64,000 nt of DNA. Origin: Adiantum capillus-veneris (lineage: Eukaryota > Streptophyta > Polypodiopsida > Polypodiales > Pteridaceae). Shown here in pieces: positions 34,321 to 44,701 of this stretch. Each line of letters starts with the position of its first letter. The stretch's first letter is position 1. The translations under genes and the position numbers were made by a program. Location: positions 89,862,881-89,926,880 of the forward strand of contig CM043957.1 in the NCBI GenBank assembly GCA_014529385.2. Direction: 5' to 3'. Under the pieces are notes generated by a model. The model was not told where the DNA came from and made no database searches. It saw only the letters and a program-made list of their open reading frames with translations.

Positions 34321-37208
34321 GTGGCTGACAACAACACAGATGTGTTCAAGATGTTTGCTGCTGAGGACAAGTTGGATGGGGACAATTAGCCTATGTGGGC
34401 TTAAATGATGCAACATGTTCTTGTGTCAAAGGGCGTCTAGAATATTGTGCAGGGCATTGATGTACGTCCTGGTTCTGAGGATGCAGGCGATGTTGAGGAT
34501 GTTGCAGGTTTTGCTGCAAGGATTGCTCATATTAGAGTTGTTTTTCCTAGGGCAGAACAATCTCGTTGGGATGTAAAGGATGCGCAGGCTCGTGCATTGA
34601 TTGCAGTGTCTGTGAAGCGACATTGTTCCTCACATTCGTTCATCAAAATCTGCAAAACAGGCTTGGGATATTTTGGCTTTATGCAAGTCGCAATGAGGCT
34701 AAAATTGCTTTGCTGCGTAAAGAGCTGGAGTCGAAGATTATGCATGAGGAAGATGATATGGACACTTTCCTTGCTAGCGTCAAGGATATCAATGAGCAAC
34801 TTATTTTTGTAGGTGAAGTCATTTCAGACAGCTCCCTTGTGCAGACTGTTCTTGATGCCTTACCAAATTCTTACCAGACTTTTGCTAGTACTTGGAGACT
34901 TATGACCCAAGGAAATCCAGGAGTTGTCAAGTTTGATGCATTATGCACATTGTTGTTGCAAGAGTCACTTTCCATAAAAACAAGACTAGACAGCGTGTAG
35001 TTGAAAAGGCTTTTATTGCTTCTCAAAGAAAGGGTGGTAACAGCAATGCAGCCACTTCTTATTGTTCAGCTGCGAGTGGCAAAACTTCTGTTCCCAATGC
35101 TTCTACTAGCAGCACTTCGTCTGGCAATTCTAGTGATGAGGGCAAAAAGAAGATGCGTTGCCATTATTGTAAAGTTAATGATCACTTGATCAAGCAGTGT
35201 CCTAAGCTGAAGGCAAAAGAGGCTAAGAAGAAAGAGGATGGTACCACTGCAAATGATGGTTCCACTACAAATGTAGCCATTGTTGAGTCTTCTATAATAG
35301 GAGATTGTAATGCTAATGTTGATGCAGAATAGGCTTTTAGCACAGAGTGCACTTACAATCCTGTTGTCCATGATGCATGCTTGTCAGTTGCTGCAGATTC
35401 ACATGTGTGGTATTTCGACAGTGGTGCTACAAAGCACATTACCTCACATTGTGAATTGTTCACCTCTCTCCCTCATGGGAATTCAGTCACTTGTGCCAAA
35501 AACGCCTCTTATCCGGTTCAGGAGTTGCAAAGATTGTGCTTACTGCTGCTAATGGCAGTTCCTTCACACTTGTTGATGCACTTTATGTACCTGGGACCAA
35601 GAAGAATCTCTTGTCTGTATCTGCACTTGCTAGACATGGACTTGTAGTCAAATTTGTCGATGACAGATATACAGTTAATGATCTCAATTTTCGTCATGAA
35701 ATTGTTGCATCTGGCCTTTTGTGCCATGGGTTGTATAAGCTCACTTTGTATGACAAGTGTGGACAAAATGTTTCAAATGCAATTGCAGATTCAAGGGCTA
35801 TTTCAGATGCAAAACTTTGGCATGCACGTTTTGGTCATCTGAATTTCGCCAGTTTGCTGCGTTTGCAAAAATCTGATATGGTTGCTTCTTTGCCGCCTCT
35901 TGAAGCACCTGTCAAACATGTTTGTGAAGGATATATTTTGGGTAAGATGCAGTGTTCTAAGTTTCCAAAGGATGGTTCAGTTCGGGGTACATGCAGGTTG
36001 CAGCTTGTGTATAGTGATGTTTGTGGGCCCATGCAAACTCCGTCCTTGGGCAATTGCCTTTACTTCGTGACTTTCATTGATGATTACTCCAGGCATGCAT
36101 GGGTATTTCCGCTTAAAGCGAAGTCGGAAGTTTTTATGTGCTTCAAACAATTTCTGGCTATGGCTGAAAATGTCTCGAAATGTACTATGGGCACCCTCCG
36201 TTCCGATCGAGGGGGGGAGTATATGTCTCATGAATTCATTGCATTTCTAGCTAGTCGTGGGATAAAAACACCAATGTACAATGCCTTATACACCTCATCA
36301 AAATGGTGTTGTTGAGAGGAAAAACAGGTCACTTACGGAAATGGCACGATGTATGGTCAAAAGTCAAGCTTTGCCGCATTCTTTTTGGCTTGAGGCCATC
36401 ATGTGTGCCACTTATGTACTAAACAGGTGTCCTACGAAAACTTTGCAGTCTATTACTCCATATGAAGCATGGCATGATAGAAAGCCTTCTATTGAGCACA
36501 TGCGTGTTTTTGGCTGTTTCGCATATGCTTTGGTGCCACAAACACAATGCAAAAAATTGGATGATAAGGCTGTCAAATATATTTTTGTTGGTTATAGTGC
36601 TGAAAGCAAAAGTTACAGGTTGTATCATCCACAAACAAAACGTACTCTGGTTTCACCGGATGTAGTGTTTGTGGAAGATTTTGTTCAGCCCTTGCTGGCA
36701 TGTACTAAAGACAGTAATGTAAGCTCACAGGACATTTATGACACTTTGTTGCCTCTTTTCTGTGGCGGAAATACGAATGTAAGTTCCAATGAGGCAAATG
36801 TACAACCTATGGGGGTTTTAAAAATGTTATAGATCAGCCTATTACTGATGCAGATGTACATGATGTACTTAATGAGGAAAGGGCTGAAAATGAGCAGGCT
36901 AGAGGTATGCCAAAATGGATGGTGCACACTTTGCGTGACAGTAAATTCGATGCACCTTTGTCTAGGCGTACTTGTTCAAGCTCTCGCCATGCACCTTATG
37001 CATCATATTGTTATGCTTTGGTTGTGTCTAGCTTACATGATGTTGAGGAGCCTTTGTCTTTTGACGAAGCACAGAATTTAGAAAATTGGATGGCTACCAT
37101 GCAATCAAAATATGATGCACTTATAGAAAATGACACATGGACTTTATGTGATTTGCCTCCTGGCAAAAAGGCCATTGGTACGAAGTGGGTTTACAAGTTG
37201 AAACGCAA
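34321..37208 (+). pseudogene. Copia-A gag-PR-INT-RT, first segment
   Basis: Collinear with the intact protein from its first codons to VYKLKRKP in early RT, where PLE sequence begins. The start codon ATG is GTG (34321), and stops follow within 30 codons. Recognisable parts: gag; CHYCKVNDHLIKQC knuckle (near 35160); protease WYFDSGATKHIT (35410); LWHARFGHLN; integrase with SDVCGPM, RSDRGGEY and an ERKN Glu. An extra A in GGGATAAAAACACC (near 36262) and an altered stretch ending GVLKML-stop (near 36830) are shared exactly with the second segment at 49951 and 50510. Confidence 0.9.
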
Positions 37209-37809
37209 GCCTACTTTTTTGGTTTCTTATAAAACTTTCAGTGTCAATTCTCCTTTCGTATTTTCTCTTACACTTTACCACCTACTACTCTTTTTTTTTT
37301 TTTGAGACACTAGAACCCTTTTCCACCCTCCCCTAATATTACCTTTTGACTCTTTTTTATGCCACCCTCACAAAGTTTTCCTTTAACCACTTTCTTATTC
37401 ACATTTCTACCCCACCGTCTCTTTTCCATTAAACTCTACTCTCAAATTTGTACTATGGTACCTGGGACTTTGACCTACACCTAAATCACTTTAACTCCCC
37501 TTAACTCCACTCCCTGTACCACCGTACTTAGTCTTACATTCCACTCCTCTCCATGCACTCTGGTACTCAGTATTAAATTCCACTCTTTTCAAAAATATTG
37601 TAAGCCCTCAACCAAGCACCCTTTATAAACCATACATCCTCCTCCTCCCTTATAGACACATTTTACCAACACCACCACTGATGAGCTCTCAAGAGAGAAA
37701 CGCGTTTGGTGGTACTCCCCCTATTATTGCCAGCTAATTTTGACATCCATCATTTTTGCTAATCTTATGGTGTCGTTTCACACGCTTGAATATTTGTTAA
37801 TTTTTGAAA
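37209..37809 (+). repeat. left pseudo-LTR of PLE
   Basis: Begins GCCTACTTTTTTGGTTTC and ends TGTTAATTTTTGAAA. It is nearly identical to 42512-43113 (occasional substitutions, one short CTC insertion, different T-run length). It directly follows copia RT codons. It contains the hammerhead motif near its 3' end. Confidence 0.92.
37671..37713 (+). ncRNA. hammerhead ribozyme motif, left pLTR
   Basis: Stem I ACCACCA (37671-37677) pairs perfectly with TGGTGGT (37707-37713). The core CTGATGA (37678-37684) is intact. Stem II is GCTC-TCAA-GAGA (37685-37696), with its base pair lost to a G-A mismatch. GAAA is at 37697-37700, followed by a minimal stem III (AC-GC-GT) and the cleavage triplet GTT, with predicted cleavage after 37706. 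Compact type I hammerheads with a two-base stem III are typical of Penelope-like elements, where they self-process tandem transcripts. Activity is uncertain because of the stem II mismatch. Confidence 0.82.
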
Positions 37810-39013
37810 GAAGCTTGATCTTTGAATAGCATAAGCGTTGCACGACCCTACCTTCCTCTTCCTATCCCCCATTTCTAGCAAAAAATCCCCCCTTTTGCTT
37901 CCTTATGGCTTTTGCCCCCTTCACGCGGCCTTTTTTAGTTACTCTTACTACTTATGGCTTTGTGCTGCCACACTCTTAAAAAACCCCCTCTTTTTTCCTT
38001 CCTTATAGCTTTCGCCTCCTTCACCCGACCCTTTTTTAGGTATCTTACCACTTATGGCTTTGCGCCAACGCCCACTCCCTTGATGGTTGACTGTCGCATC
38101 TTTTTAAACCAAGCTTCCCTTTAACCAAGGTTTTTTTCGTTTCTGTGCTCGGAAAACGAGGCCTCTTTAATAATGCTTCCCACCCTTCTCCCAAGACGTC
38201 GATCGACCCGCTTGCAGCACGTTGGTCTCCTACCTTTGCACACACTACACAGTTAGCCTTTTCTACTACCCCAGCATGCTTCACTATCGAAGCCCGACTG
38301 TGGCTATGGTGTCCACTATTCTACTTATACCCACCTGCGACTATCGCTAGCATCAACCACAACCTACTCACTTTACAATGGGTGAATCTTGAGCTCGCTA
38401 TACTGTCTCATGGCGCTTCAGCCTCAGCACTTGCACACAAGCCCCGTCTCTCCTCTTCTGTTTAATGCTTAACAACAAGCCCTGTTACTAGCTCCTCCCC
38501 TGCTTCGCTCATGGCACTTGCAGCATTCGTGTATATTACCTGCGTCAACCCCACCTCCACGCATGCCTTGTTGCAGCTCCGTTGTATAATCTTAACATCG
38601 GCCCCGTTACATCTCCCCTTGCTATGGTCGCTGCAGGTATAGGAGAAGCTAGCGCACACTCCCTCTCCCTCACTAACTAGAGATATAGCACCACAGGCCC
38701 TGGTTTTCAAGCAGTTGCGCTATTTTCTTTTGCTTTGGTTTCAAGCGATTGCGCTCTTATTTTCAAGTCGTTTTTAACCTACCTACACCCTGCACACACG
38801 GAGACCTTCCTTGCTCATGCTCCCCACTTTTACCTTATTCACGCTCCCCACCTTTTGCCCTTGTTTCTTAACCTCCGCACCTAGCCTCAGCACAGTCACG
38901 ACTACTTCACTGCACAAATTCAATTTCTCACCCTTACACGCCGACCCCCAAGATCCCCACAATCGGTCGCCCTTCAAATACCCTACAAACCTTGGGTTAC
39001 CCTCTCGTTTGTA
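37810..39013 (+). other. PLE region between left pLTR and ORF1
   Basis: Pyrimidine-rich, about 1.2 kb. It contains a diverged tandem duplication of about 97 bp (about 37887-37970 and 37984-38070; shared CTTCCTTATGGCTTT-like and CTTATGGCTTTG blocks). A plus-strand open frame at 38145-38465 has no recognised domain. Confidence 0.5.
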
Positions 39014-40047
39014 ATGGATACCAATATCCCGGCTCCACTACAACTGCAAGACAACCTCGCCTCGAATCTCTCTTCCTCGGTGGCTATTGGCCCTTCACTC
39101 CCCGGGTTCATCTTTGTTGCCGCATATGCAAGAGCGGAGGCTTCGGTTTCTCGTCCGACCACCTCAACTCCAATTTCAATAAACAAGAAGGAGGCTACAA
39201 CCAACCCCTATGAGAACATCACGGAAGAATTGGAGCGACTTCCGAAGGTTTCCTTTGATTTCTCTTCGGTGCTTGCAAAAGAAAGTCACGAACTAAACCA
39301 TAAGGACAGCACCCCCTCTTTACCTTCAACAAACCCACTCCAAACCAGCAAACCCTCAGCCCTTCAACATGGTGGCCCTCCCCCGATCAACCCCCATACC
39401 AATGAAGAGGTGATTCCACATCTCAAGCAACCTCAAGAATTCGAGGTGATTATTTCCAACTGTCTTCTGGAATACAAGAAGCTTCATGGTAAAATAGGTA
39501 AAGCTCAAAGCTTCCTTAACCACCTAAAATACCTTCTTAGCAATCAAAGAGCACCCAATAGCTTATGTATGAAGCCACCCAAACTATCCTTAGATGATAC
39601 ACATGCTCAAGCCCATCTCAATGTTAAGTTTACCTCACTTACCATAAAATATCAACTAGATTGCACAAAAGCACTTGTACAAGCACAAACCATCCTTATT
39701 AATAATACAATCCTACCTTGACGGCTATCATACTCTAGTAGAAGAACAGCTCAACGATCTCCTTCTTAAACTTCTCTATTCCCTTAGTTTCCAAGCATGC
39801 TTGGGACCTCAAGCTACAACAATGGAAAACCGCATCCCTTCAAAGCTTCCTTTTGGGTATTCAAACCCATGTAGTAAATGCATACCTCGCCTCCACAAAA
39901 GAGGATGTAGCTAAACTTGCCCGCAAGAATGCCATTAACGACATTGAAGAAGATTTGTTATCACTCCCCAAGGAGCAAACCATCAAATAACTTGTAGAAC
40001 AGGTTGTCACAGCAAAATTCCATTCCTTACCTCCCAAGTCTTAGGTC
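39014..40047 (+). pseudogene. PLE upstream ORF (ORF1-like), frameshifted
   Basis: Starts at ATG 39014 and runs 235 codons. The protein-like reading then continues in shifted frames to about 40047, including LDGYHTLVEEQLNDLL and NAYLASTKEDVAKLARKNAI. It is polar and helical, with a Pro/Ser-rich middle and a segment compatible with a coiled coil (LLEYKKLHGKIGKAQSFLNHL). Some Penelope-like elements carry an additional upstream frame. I recognise no enzymatic motif. A proline-rich, C-tract-containing linker (40050-40560) separates it from the RT. Confidence 0.5.
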
Positions 40048-40559
40048 TCCCCTTCCGCCTCCCCACCTAAACCACCCCCCAAAAAATCCACCCACCCCTA
40101 TTCTAAAACACCTTTTCTACCTCCAAGAACATTTTCCCCCTCCCCCCCTTCCCCCCCCCCCCCTTTGTACACCATGACCCCTGTCCCCCATCCCCCTATG
40201 TAATCCCCAAAAAACGGCCTCTTCAACCATCCTCCAAACCTGCCTTGAAAAACCTTTTTCCTTATCTAAAAAAACTAAATTTTCTCCTTCCCCTAGCACC
40301 CCCACCTATCCATTGTACCCTCTTAAAACCCTTAATCCTACAGCCATCTCCCTTGGTTCATCACCTTCTTTTCCACCACAAAAAAGCATCAACCACCCTT
40401 ACCCACACCCACACAATAAGGACTACTCCCGTAATACTACCACCTAAAGCAAGATAGACCACTCGGAAAAAGACAAAGGGAGGAGGGATTAGGGTTTAGC
40501 CACCCATACACTTGGGTACACCTCTACTTCTCCAACCCCCCCCCCCCCCCCTCCTCCCA

Positions 40560-42466
40560 TCTATATGGATTTCTAAAACCTCTCACGACCCCCACTTCAC
40601 AAAGGAAGAACAAGAAGAAAGTTATGGCTTCCACTCACTAATCCACAAGCCTACAAACTCTTGCTCTTTGGCAAAAACCAAGTCTCAACATTGGAGCACG
40701 ATATCTCTAACTTTAAAATCCACAATTTGGCACCTCGAACTCTCTCTCTCTCTCTCAAAGACGATGCTTGGCCTTAGGCTTAAAATACATCCCTCCCCCT
40801 CTAAACCCTTCCCTCGTCTTACTCCTCAACTCACACTACAATTTATCAAGAAATCTCAACCTTAAGTTCTTTTTTAAAGACCTTAAACCTTCCTCCCCCT
40901 CTCCTTTTAAGGAAACCAACCCACTTTGCAAACCACCTCTTTTAAATCCCAACCTTAACCAAATTTTGTCCTCTAACCGGCATAACTTTAACCTCATTTT
41001 GAATGCTTGCAACTTTCCCTTTTCAAAGTGACCCCGTTTTGTCATTGAAGCTTTATCCAGCCTCTCCTTGGACCCTTCTATAATCATAAAACCTGCAGAC
41101 AAAAACCTTGGTGTTGTTATCCTACCATTAGATTGATATGAGAAAGATGCCCTCTCACATCTCGATGACCACTCACCTATGAGCCTTGCCTTAACATTCC
41201 TTTTTCCTTCTTAGCCTCCCTTCTTTCCTCTATCACACTCCGCTACTCCGCCCTCCCCTCTATTGAACGCAGCTTTATCCTCTCCCCCCTTAGCAAACTT
41301 CCTAAACCTTGTCCTATCTATTTCATCCCTAAACTTCATAAACCATCCATCGTCTCTCAACCTATTTGTTCCTATAAAGGTTACCTCTTTGAGAAAGCCT
41401 CTATTTGGCTCCATTTGGAGCTCTATCCAATCCTCCTTTGCCAAAAGCAACACCTACAAAGCTCTCTCACCCTAATCCAAGATTTGGACAAACTTCCCCT
41501 TCCACCTAACACCCTCCTCTTTACTTTTGACGTAGAATCCCTATACCCTAGCAACCCCATTACCCAAGGCCTCACGCTCTCAAATCTACCATCTCCCCCT
41601 TTTTTGACCCTCACAAAACCAATTTTGTCCTCTCCCTTGCCTCCCTTATCTTATCTCATCATTACATCACCTTTAAAGGAAAATTCTGGAAACAAACCAA
41701 AGGCACCGCCATGGGCTCTAACTTTGCCGTGGTATATGCTTGTCTCTTCCTCTGTCACTTGGAAACCTCTTGCCCTCTCTTACTCAACCCTAACCTCCTC
41801 TATTTCAAGCGATATGTTGATGATGCTTTTGGATTATGGAAGGGACCCAGCAATACCCTTACCCTTCTCTTAAACTCTTATGGTGAACCTCTCCAAGAGC
41901 ACATTAAAATTTTCAGTACCATCTCCCATACCCGGGCCATTATCCTTGACATCGAATTCTTTAAAGGTGATCGTTTCACCTCATCTAGCCTCTTGGACTC
42001 CCACTGTTATCAAAAACCTATGAATGTCTACAACTACATCCCTTGGATCTCATGGCACCCTACCCATCAAAAGGTTTCCTTCATTATCTTAGAGCTCAAG
42101 AGGTATATTATTCGGGAATCAACCTTGAAGGGATACCTCTACCTCCACAACCTTTTCTACCTATGCCTTCGGGCTAAGGCCTACCCAGCTAGTTTTCTTT
42201 TAAAAGTCTTTAACAAAGTCTCATACCACAACCGCACCTCACTCCTCCTACCCTCGTGTAAAATAACAAAAATTCCACCCACTGTGCTCAAAATTCCCTT
42301 CACACCCACCACTAGAAAAATGCTACCCTCCCAATGTATTAGCAATCCCATTTCTAAAGCTTGCCAACTCGACCCCAATCTTTCCCACCTCCCTAGACCT
42401 ACCATTTGTTGGACCTCCGGGCCCAACATTCATAGCCTCCTTGTACATAGCTTACACCCCCCTTGA
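40560..42466 (+). pseudogene. PLE reverse transcriptase, frameshifted
   Basis: N-terminal block GLKYIPPPLNPS...LNLKFFFKD (about 40770-40880), then IIKPADKNLGVVIL (about 41080-41125), YFIPKLHKPSI (41320-41350), FTFDVESLYPS (41519-41551), KGTAMGSNFAVVY (41699-41737), YVDD (41812-41823) and the thumb block YIPWISWHPTHQK. The last open frame is 251 codons (41711-42466). Catalytic YVDD and FDVE Asp residues are present, but at least three frameshifts or stops break the gene. The protein ends SGPNIHSLLVHSL, without the Cys-rich linker and GIY-YIG nuclease of canonical Penelope. The family assignment rests on the conserved motif set, not on a database search. Confidence 0.85.
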
Positions 42467-42511
42467 TACAAGCTTTCTCTCTATGCCTTCCACTCCACTC
42501 CAACCATGTGG

Positions 42512-43113
42512 GCCTACTTTTTTGGTTTCTTATAAAACTTTTAGTGTCAATTCTCCTTTCGTATTTTCTATTACACTTTACTCCCTACTACTCAAATTTT
42601 TTTTGAGACACTAGAACCCTCTTCCACCCTCCGTTGATATTACCTTTTCACTCTTTTTTATGCCACCCTCACAAAGTTTTCCTTTAACCACCTTCTTATT
42701 CACATTTCTACCCCACCCTCTCTTTTCCATAAAACTCTACTCTCAAATTTGTACTCTGGTACCTGGGACTTTGACCTACACCTAGATCACTTTAACTCCC
42801 CTTAACTCCACTCCCTGTACCACTGTACTTAGTCTTACATTCCACTCCTCTCCATGCACTCTAGTACTCAATATTAAATTCCACTCTTTTCAAAAATATT
42901 GTTAGCCCTCAACCAAGCACCCTTTATAAACCATACATCCTCCTCCTCCTCCCTTATAGACACATTTTACCAACACCACCACTAATGAGCTCTCAAGAGC
43001 GAAACGCGTTTGGTGGTACTCCCCCTATTATTGCTAGCTAATTTTGACATCCATCATTTTTCCTAAACTTATGGTGTCATATCGCACGCTTGAATATTTG
43101 TTAATTTTTGAAA
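42512..43113 (+). repeat. right pseudo-LTR of PLE
   Basis: Direct repeat of 37209-37809. It is followed by TAGGCAT, a 7-bp filler, before copia gag sequence restarts at 43121. Confidence 0.92.
42975..43017 (+). ncRNA. hammerhead ribozyme motif, right pLTR
   Basis: Same fold as the left copy: stem I ACCACCA (42975-42981) with TGGTGGT (43011-43017). Stem II is now a perfect GCTC-TCAA-GAGC (42989-43000), then GAAA (43001-43004), minimal stem III and GTT. The core reads CTAATGA (42982-42988): the essential G of CUGAUGA is A, which should abolish cleavage. The two copies thus carry complementary defects, and a consensus of both would be a complete hammerhead. Confidence 0.8.
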
Positions 43114-43120
43114 TAGGCAT

Positions 43121-44399
43121 GCATTTGAACAAGCTTTTATTGCTTCTCAAAGAAAGGGTAGTAACAGCAATGCAGCCACTTCTTATGGTTCTGCTGCGAG
43201 TGGCAAAACTTATGTTCCTGATGCTTCTGCTGGCAGCATTCATCTGGAAATTCTGGTGATACGGGAAAAAAGAAGATGCGTTGCTATTATTGTAAAGCTA
43301 ATGATCACTTGATCAAGCAATGTCCTAAGTTGAAGGCCAAAGAGGCTAAGAAGAAAGAGGGTGGTTCCACTGCAAATGCTAGTGCCACTACAAATGCCGC
43401 CATTGTTGAGTCTTCTATAAAAGGAGACTGTAATGCATTATGCACATTGCTATTGCAAGAGTCTCTTTCCAGAAAAAACAGGACTAGGCAGCGTGCAGTT
43501 GAATAGACTTTTATTGCTTCTCAAAGAAAGGGTGGTAACAGCAATGCATCCACTTCTTATGGTTCTGCTGCGAGTGGTAAAACTTATGTTCCTAATGCTT
43601 CTGTTGGCAGCAATTCGTCTGGAAATTCTAGTGATAAGGGCAAAAGAAGATGCGTTGCCATTATTGTAAAGCTAATGATCACTTGATCAAGAAGTGTCCT
43701 AAGTTGCAGGCCAAAGAGGCTAAGAAGAAAGAGGGTGGTTCCACTGCAAATGTTGGTTCCACTACAAATGCAGCCATTGTTGAGTCTTCTAAAAAAGTAG
43801 ACTGTAATGTTGATGTTGATGCAGAATGGGATTTCAGCGCAGAGTGCACTTACAATCCTGATGTCCATGATGCACGCTTGTCAGTTGCTGCAGATTCACA
43901 TGTGTGGTATTTCGACAGTGGTGCTACAAAGCACATTACCTCACAACGTGAATTGTTCACCTCTCTCGAGTCTGTCCCTCAAGGGAATTCAGTCACTTGT
44001 GCCAACAATGCCTCTTATCCGGTTCAGGGAGTTGGAAATATTGTACTTACTGCTGCAAATGGCAGTTCCTTCACACTTGTTGATGCACTTTATGTACCTA
44101 GGATCAAGAAGAATAGCTTGTCTGTATCCGCACTTGCTAGACTTGGACTTGTAGTCAAATTTTTGGATGACAGATGTACAATTCATGATCTCAGTTTTGG
44201 TGATGAAATTGTTGCATCTGGCCTTTTGTGCCATGGGTTTTATAAGCTCACTTTGTATGACAAGTGTGGACAAAATTTTGCAAATGCTGTTGCAAATTCA
44301 AGGGCTAATTCAGATGCAAAACTTTGGCATGCACGTTTTGGTCATCTGAATTTTCCCAGTTTGCTGCACTTGCAGAAATCTGATATCATTGCTTCTTTG
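43121..44399 (+). pseudogene. Copia-A gag-PR, second segment with zinc-knuckle duplication
   Basis: Restarts at gag AFIASQRKG. The region from there through the CCHC knuckle is present twice (43121-43430 and 43436-43800), joined at ATGCATTATGCAC, so two knuckles stand in a row. Then protease (WYFDSGATKHIT), and pre-integrase LWHARFGHLN, up to DIIASL where the antisense Copia-A inserted. The target duplication CTTTG is at 44395-44399. By eye it differs from the first segment by roughly one base in twelve, including a 9-base block (GAGTCTGTC) present here and absent there. Confidence 0.88.
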
Positions 44400-44626
44400 T
44401 GTTGGAATTAGGGTTGCAGAGAAACACACACAGCTTGGAGAGGACGAAGGAAGCTCAAGGCACACAATAGAGAGTGTGTTACTTAGTGTGCTATGGAAAG
44501 ATAGATAGCCCTAGAGTGATGGGCGTATATACAATGCACAGGGGAAAAAACCTCCTAAAGAGGGAAAAAATGCCCCGGCGGTCCTAGTGTGTTCACACAC
44601 ATCACTACCACATGTATATGGTAACA
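44400..44626 (-). repeat. Copia-A 3' LTR (intact copy)
   Basis: 227 bp; in element sense TGTTACCATATACATG to AATTCCAACA. It contains GTATATACGC as a TATA-like box. Confidence 0.95.
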
Positions 44627-44637
44627 AATCCCCCCTG
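44627..44637 (-). other. polypurine tract
   Basis: In element sense CAGGGGGGATT directly precedes the 3' LTR. It is the plus-strand primer site, and the same tract precedes the LTRs at 5073 and 52349. Confidence 0.85.
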
Positions 44638-44701
44638 GAGTAATGCGGTGAACGAGAGCTGGCACATGAGTAAAGGGAAGTGCCATGCCCTGAGGACAGG
44701 A

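Larger units (their letters stand above)
37209..43113 (+). mobile_element. Penelope-like element with hammerhead-bearing pLTRs
   Basis: Two direct repeats of about 0.6 kb (37209-37809, 42512-43113) bracket a frameshifted ORF1-like region and a reverse transcriptase with Penelope signatures. Those signatures are IIKPADKNLGVVIL, YFIPKLHKPSI, FTFDVESLYPS, KGTAMGSNFAVVYACLF, YVDDAFGLW and YIPWISWHPTHQK. Terminal repeats as direct pseudo-LTRs and hammerhead motifs within them are known features of this class. The plus strand is strikingly pyrimidine-rich. There is no GIY-YIG domain in the 45 bp between the RT stop (42466) and the right repeat, so it is of the endonuclease-deficient (Athena-like) type or has lost it. 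It is inactive through frameshifts. Confidence 0.85.

Noticed and set aside
35491-36315. Longest open frames in the older Copia-A as a functional gene
   Set aside because: They are pieces between frameshifts and stops; the intact sister copy shows what is missing.
37209-43113. Interpretation as a retrozyme (non-autonomous hammerhead LTR element)
   Set aside because: Retrozymes lack coding sequence, whereas this element encodes a Penelope-type RT between the repeats and lacks TG...CA termini.
42467-43120. Search for a GIY-YIG endonuclease after the PLE RT
   Set aside because: Only 45 bp remain before the right pLTR, and no GIY-YIG or Cys-rich linker reads in any frame.
43113-43121. Telomeric repeats at the PLE edge, as reported for some Athena-like elements
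   Set aside because: No TTTAGGG-type units are present; only a 7-bp filler, TAGGCAT.
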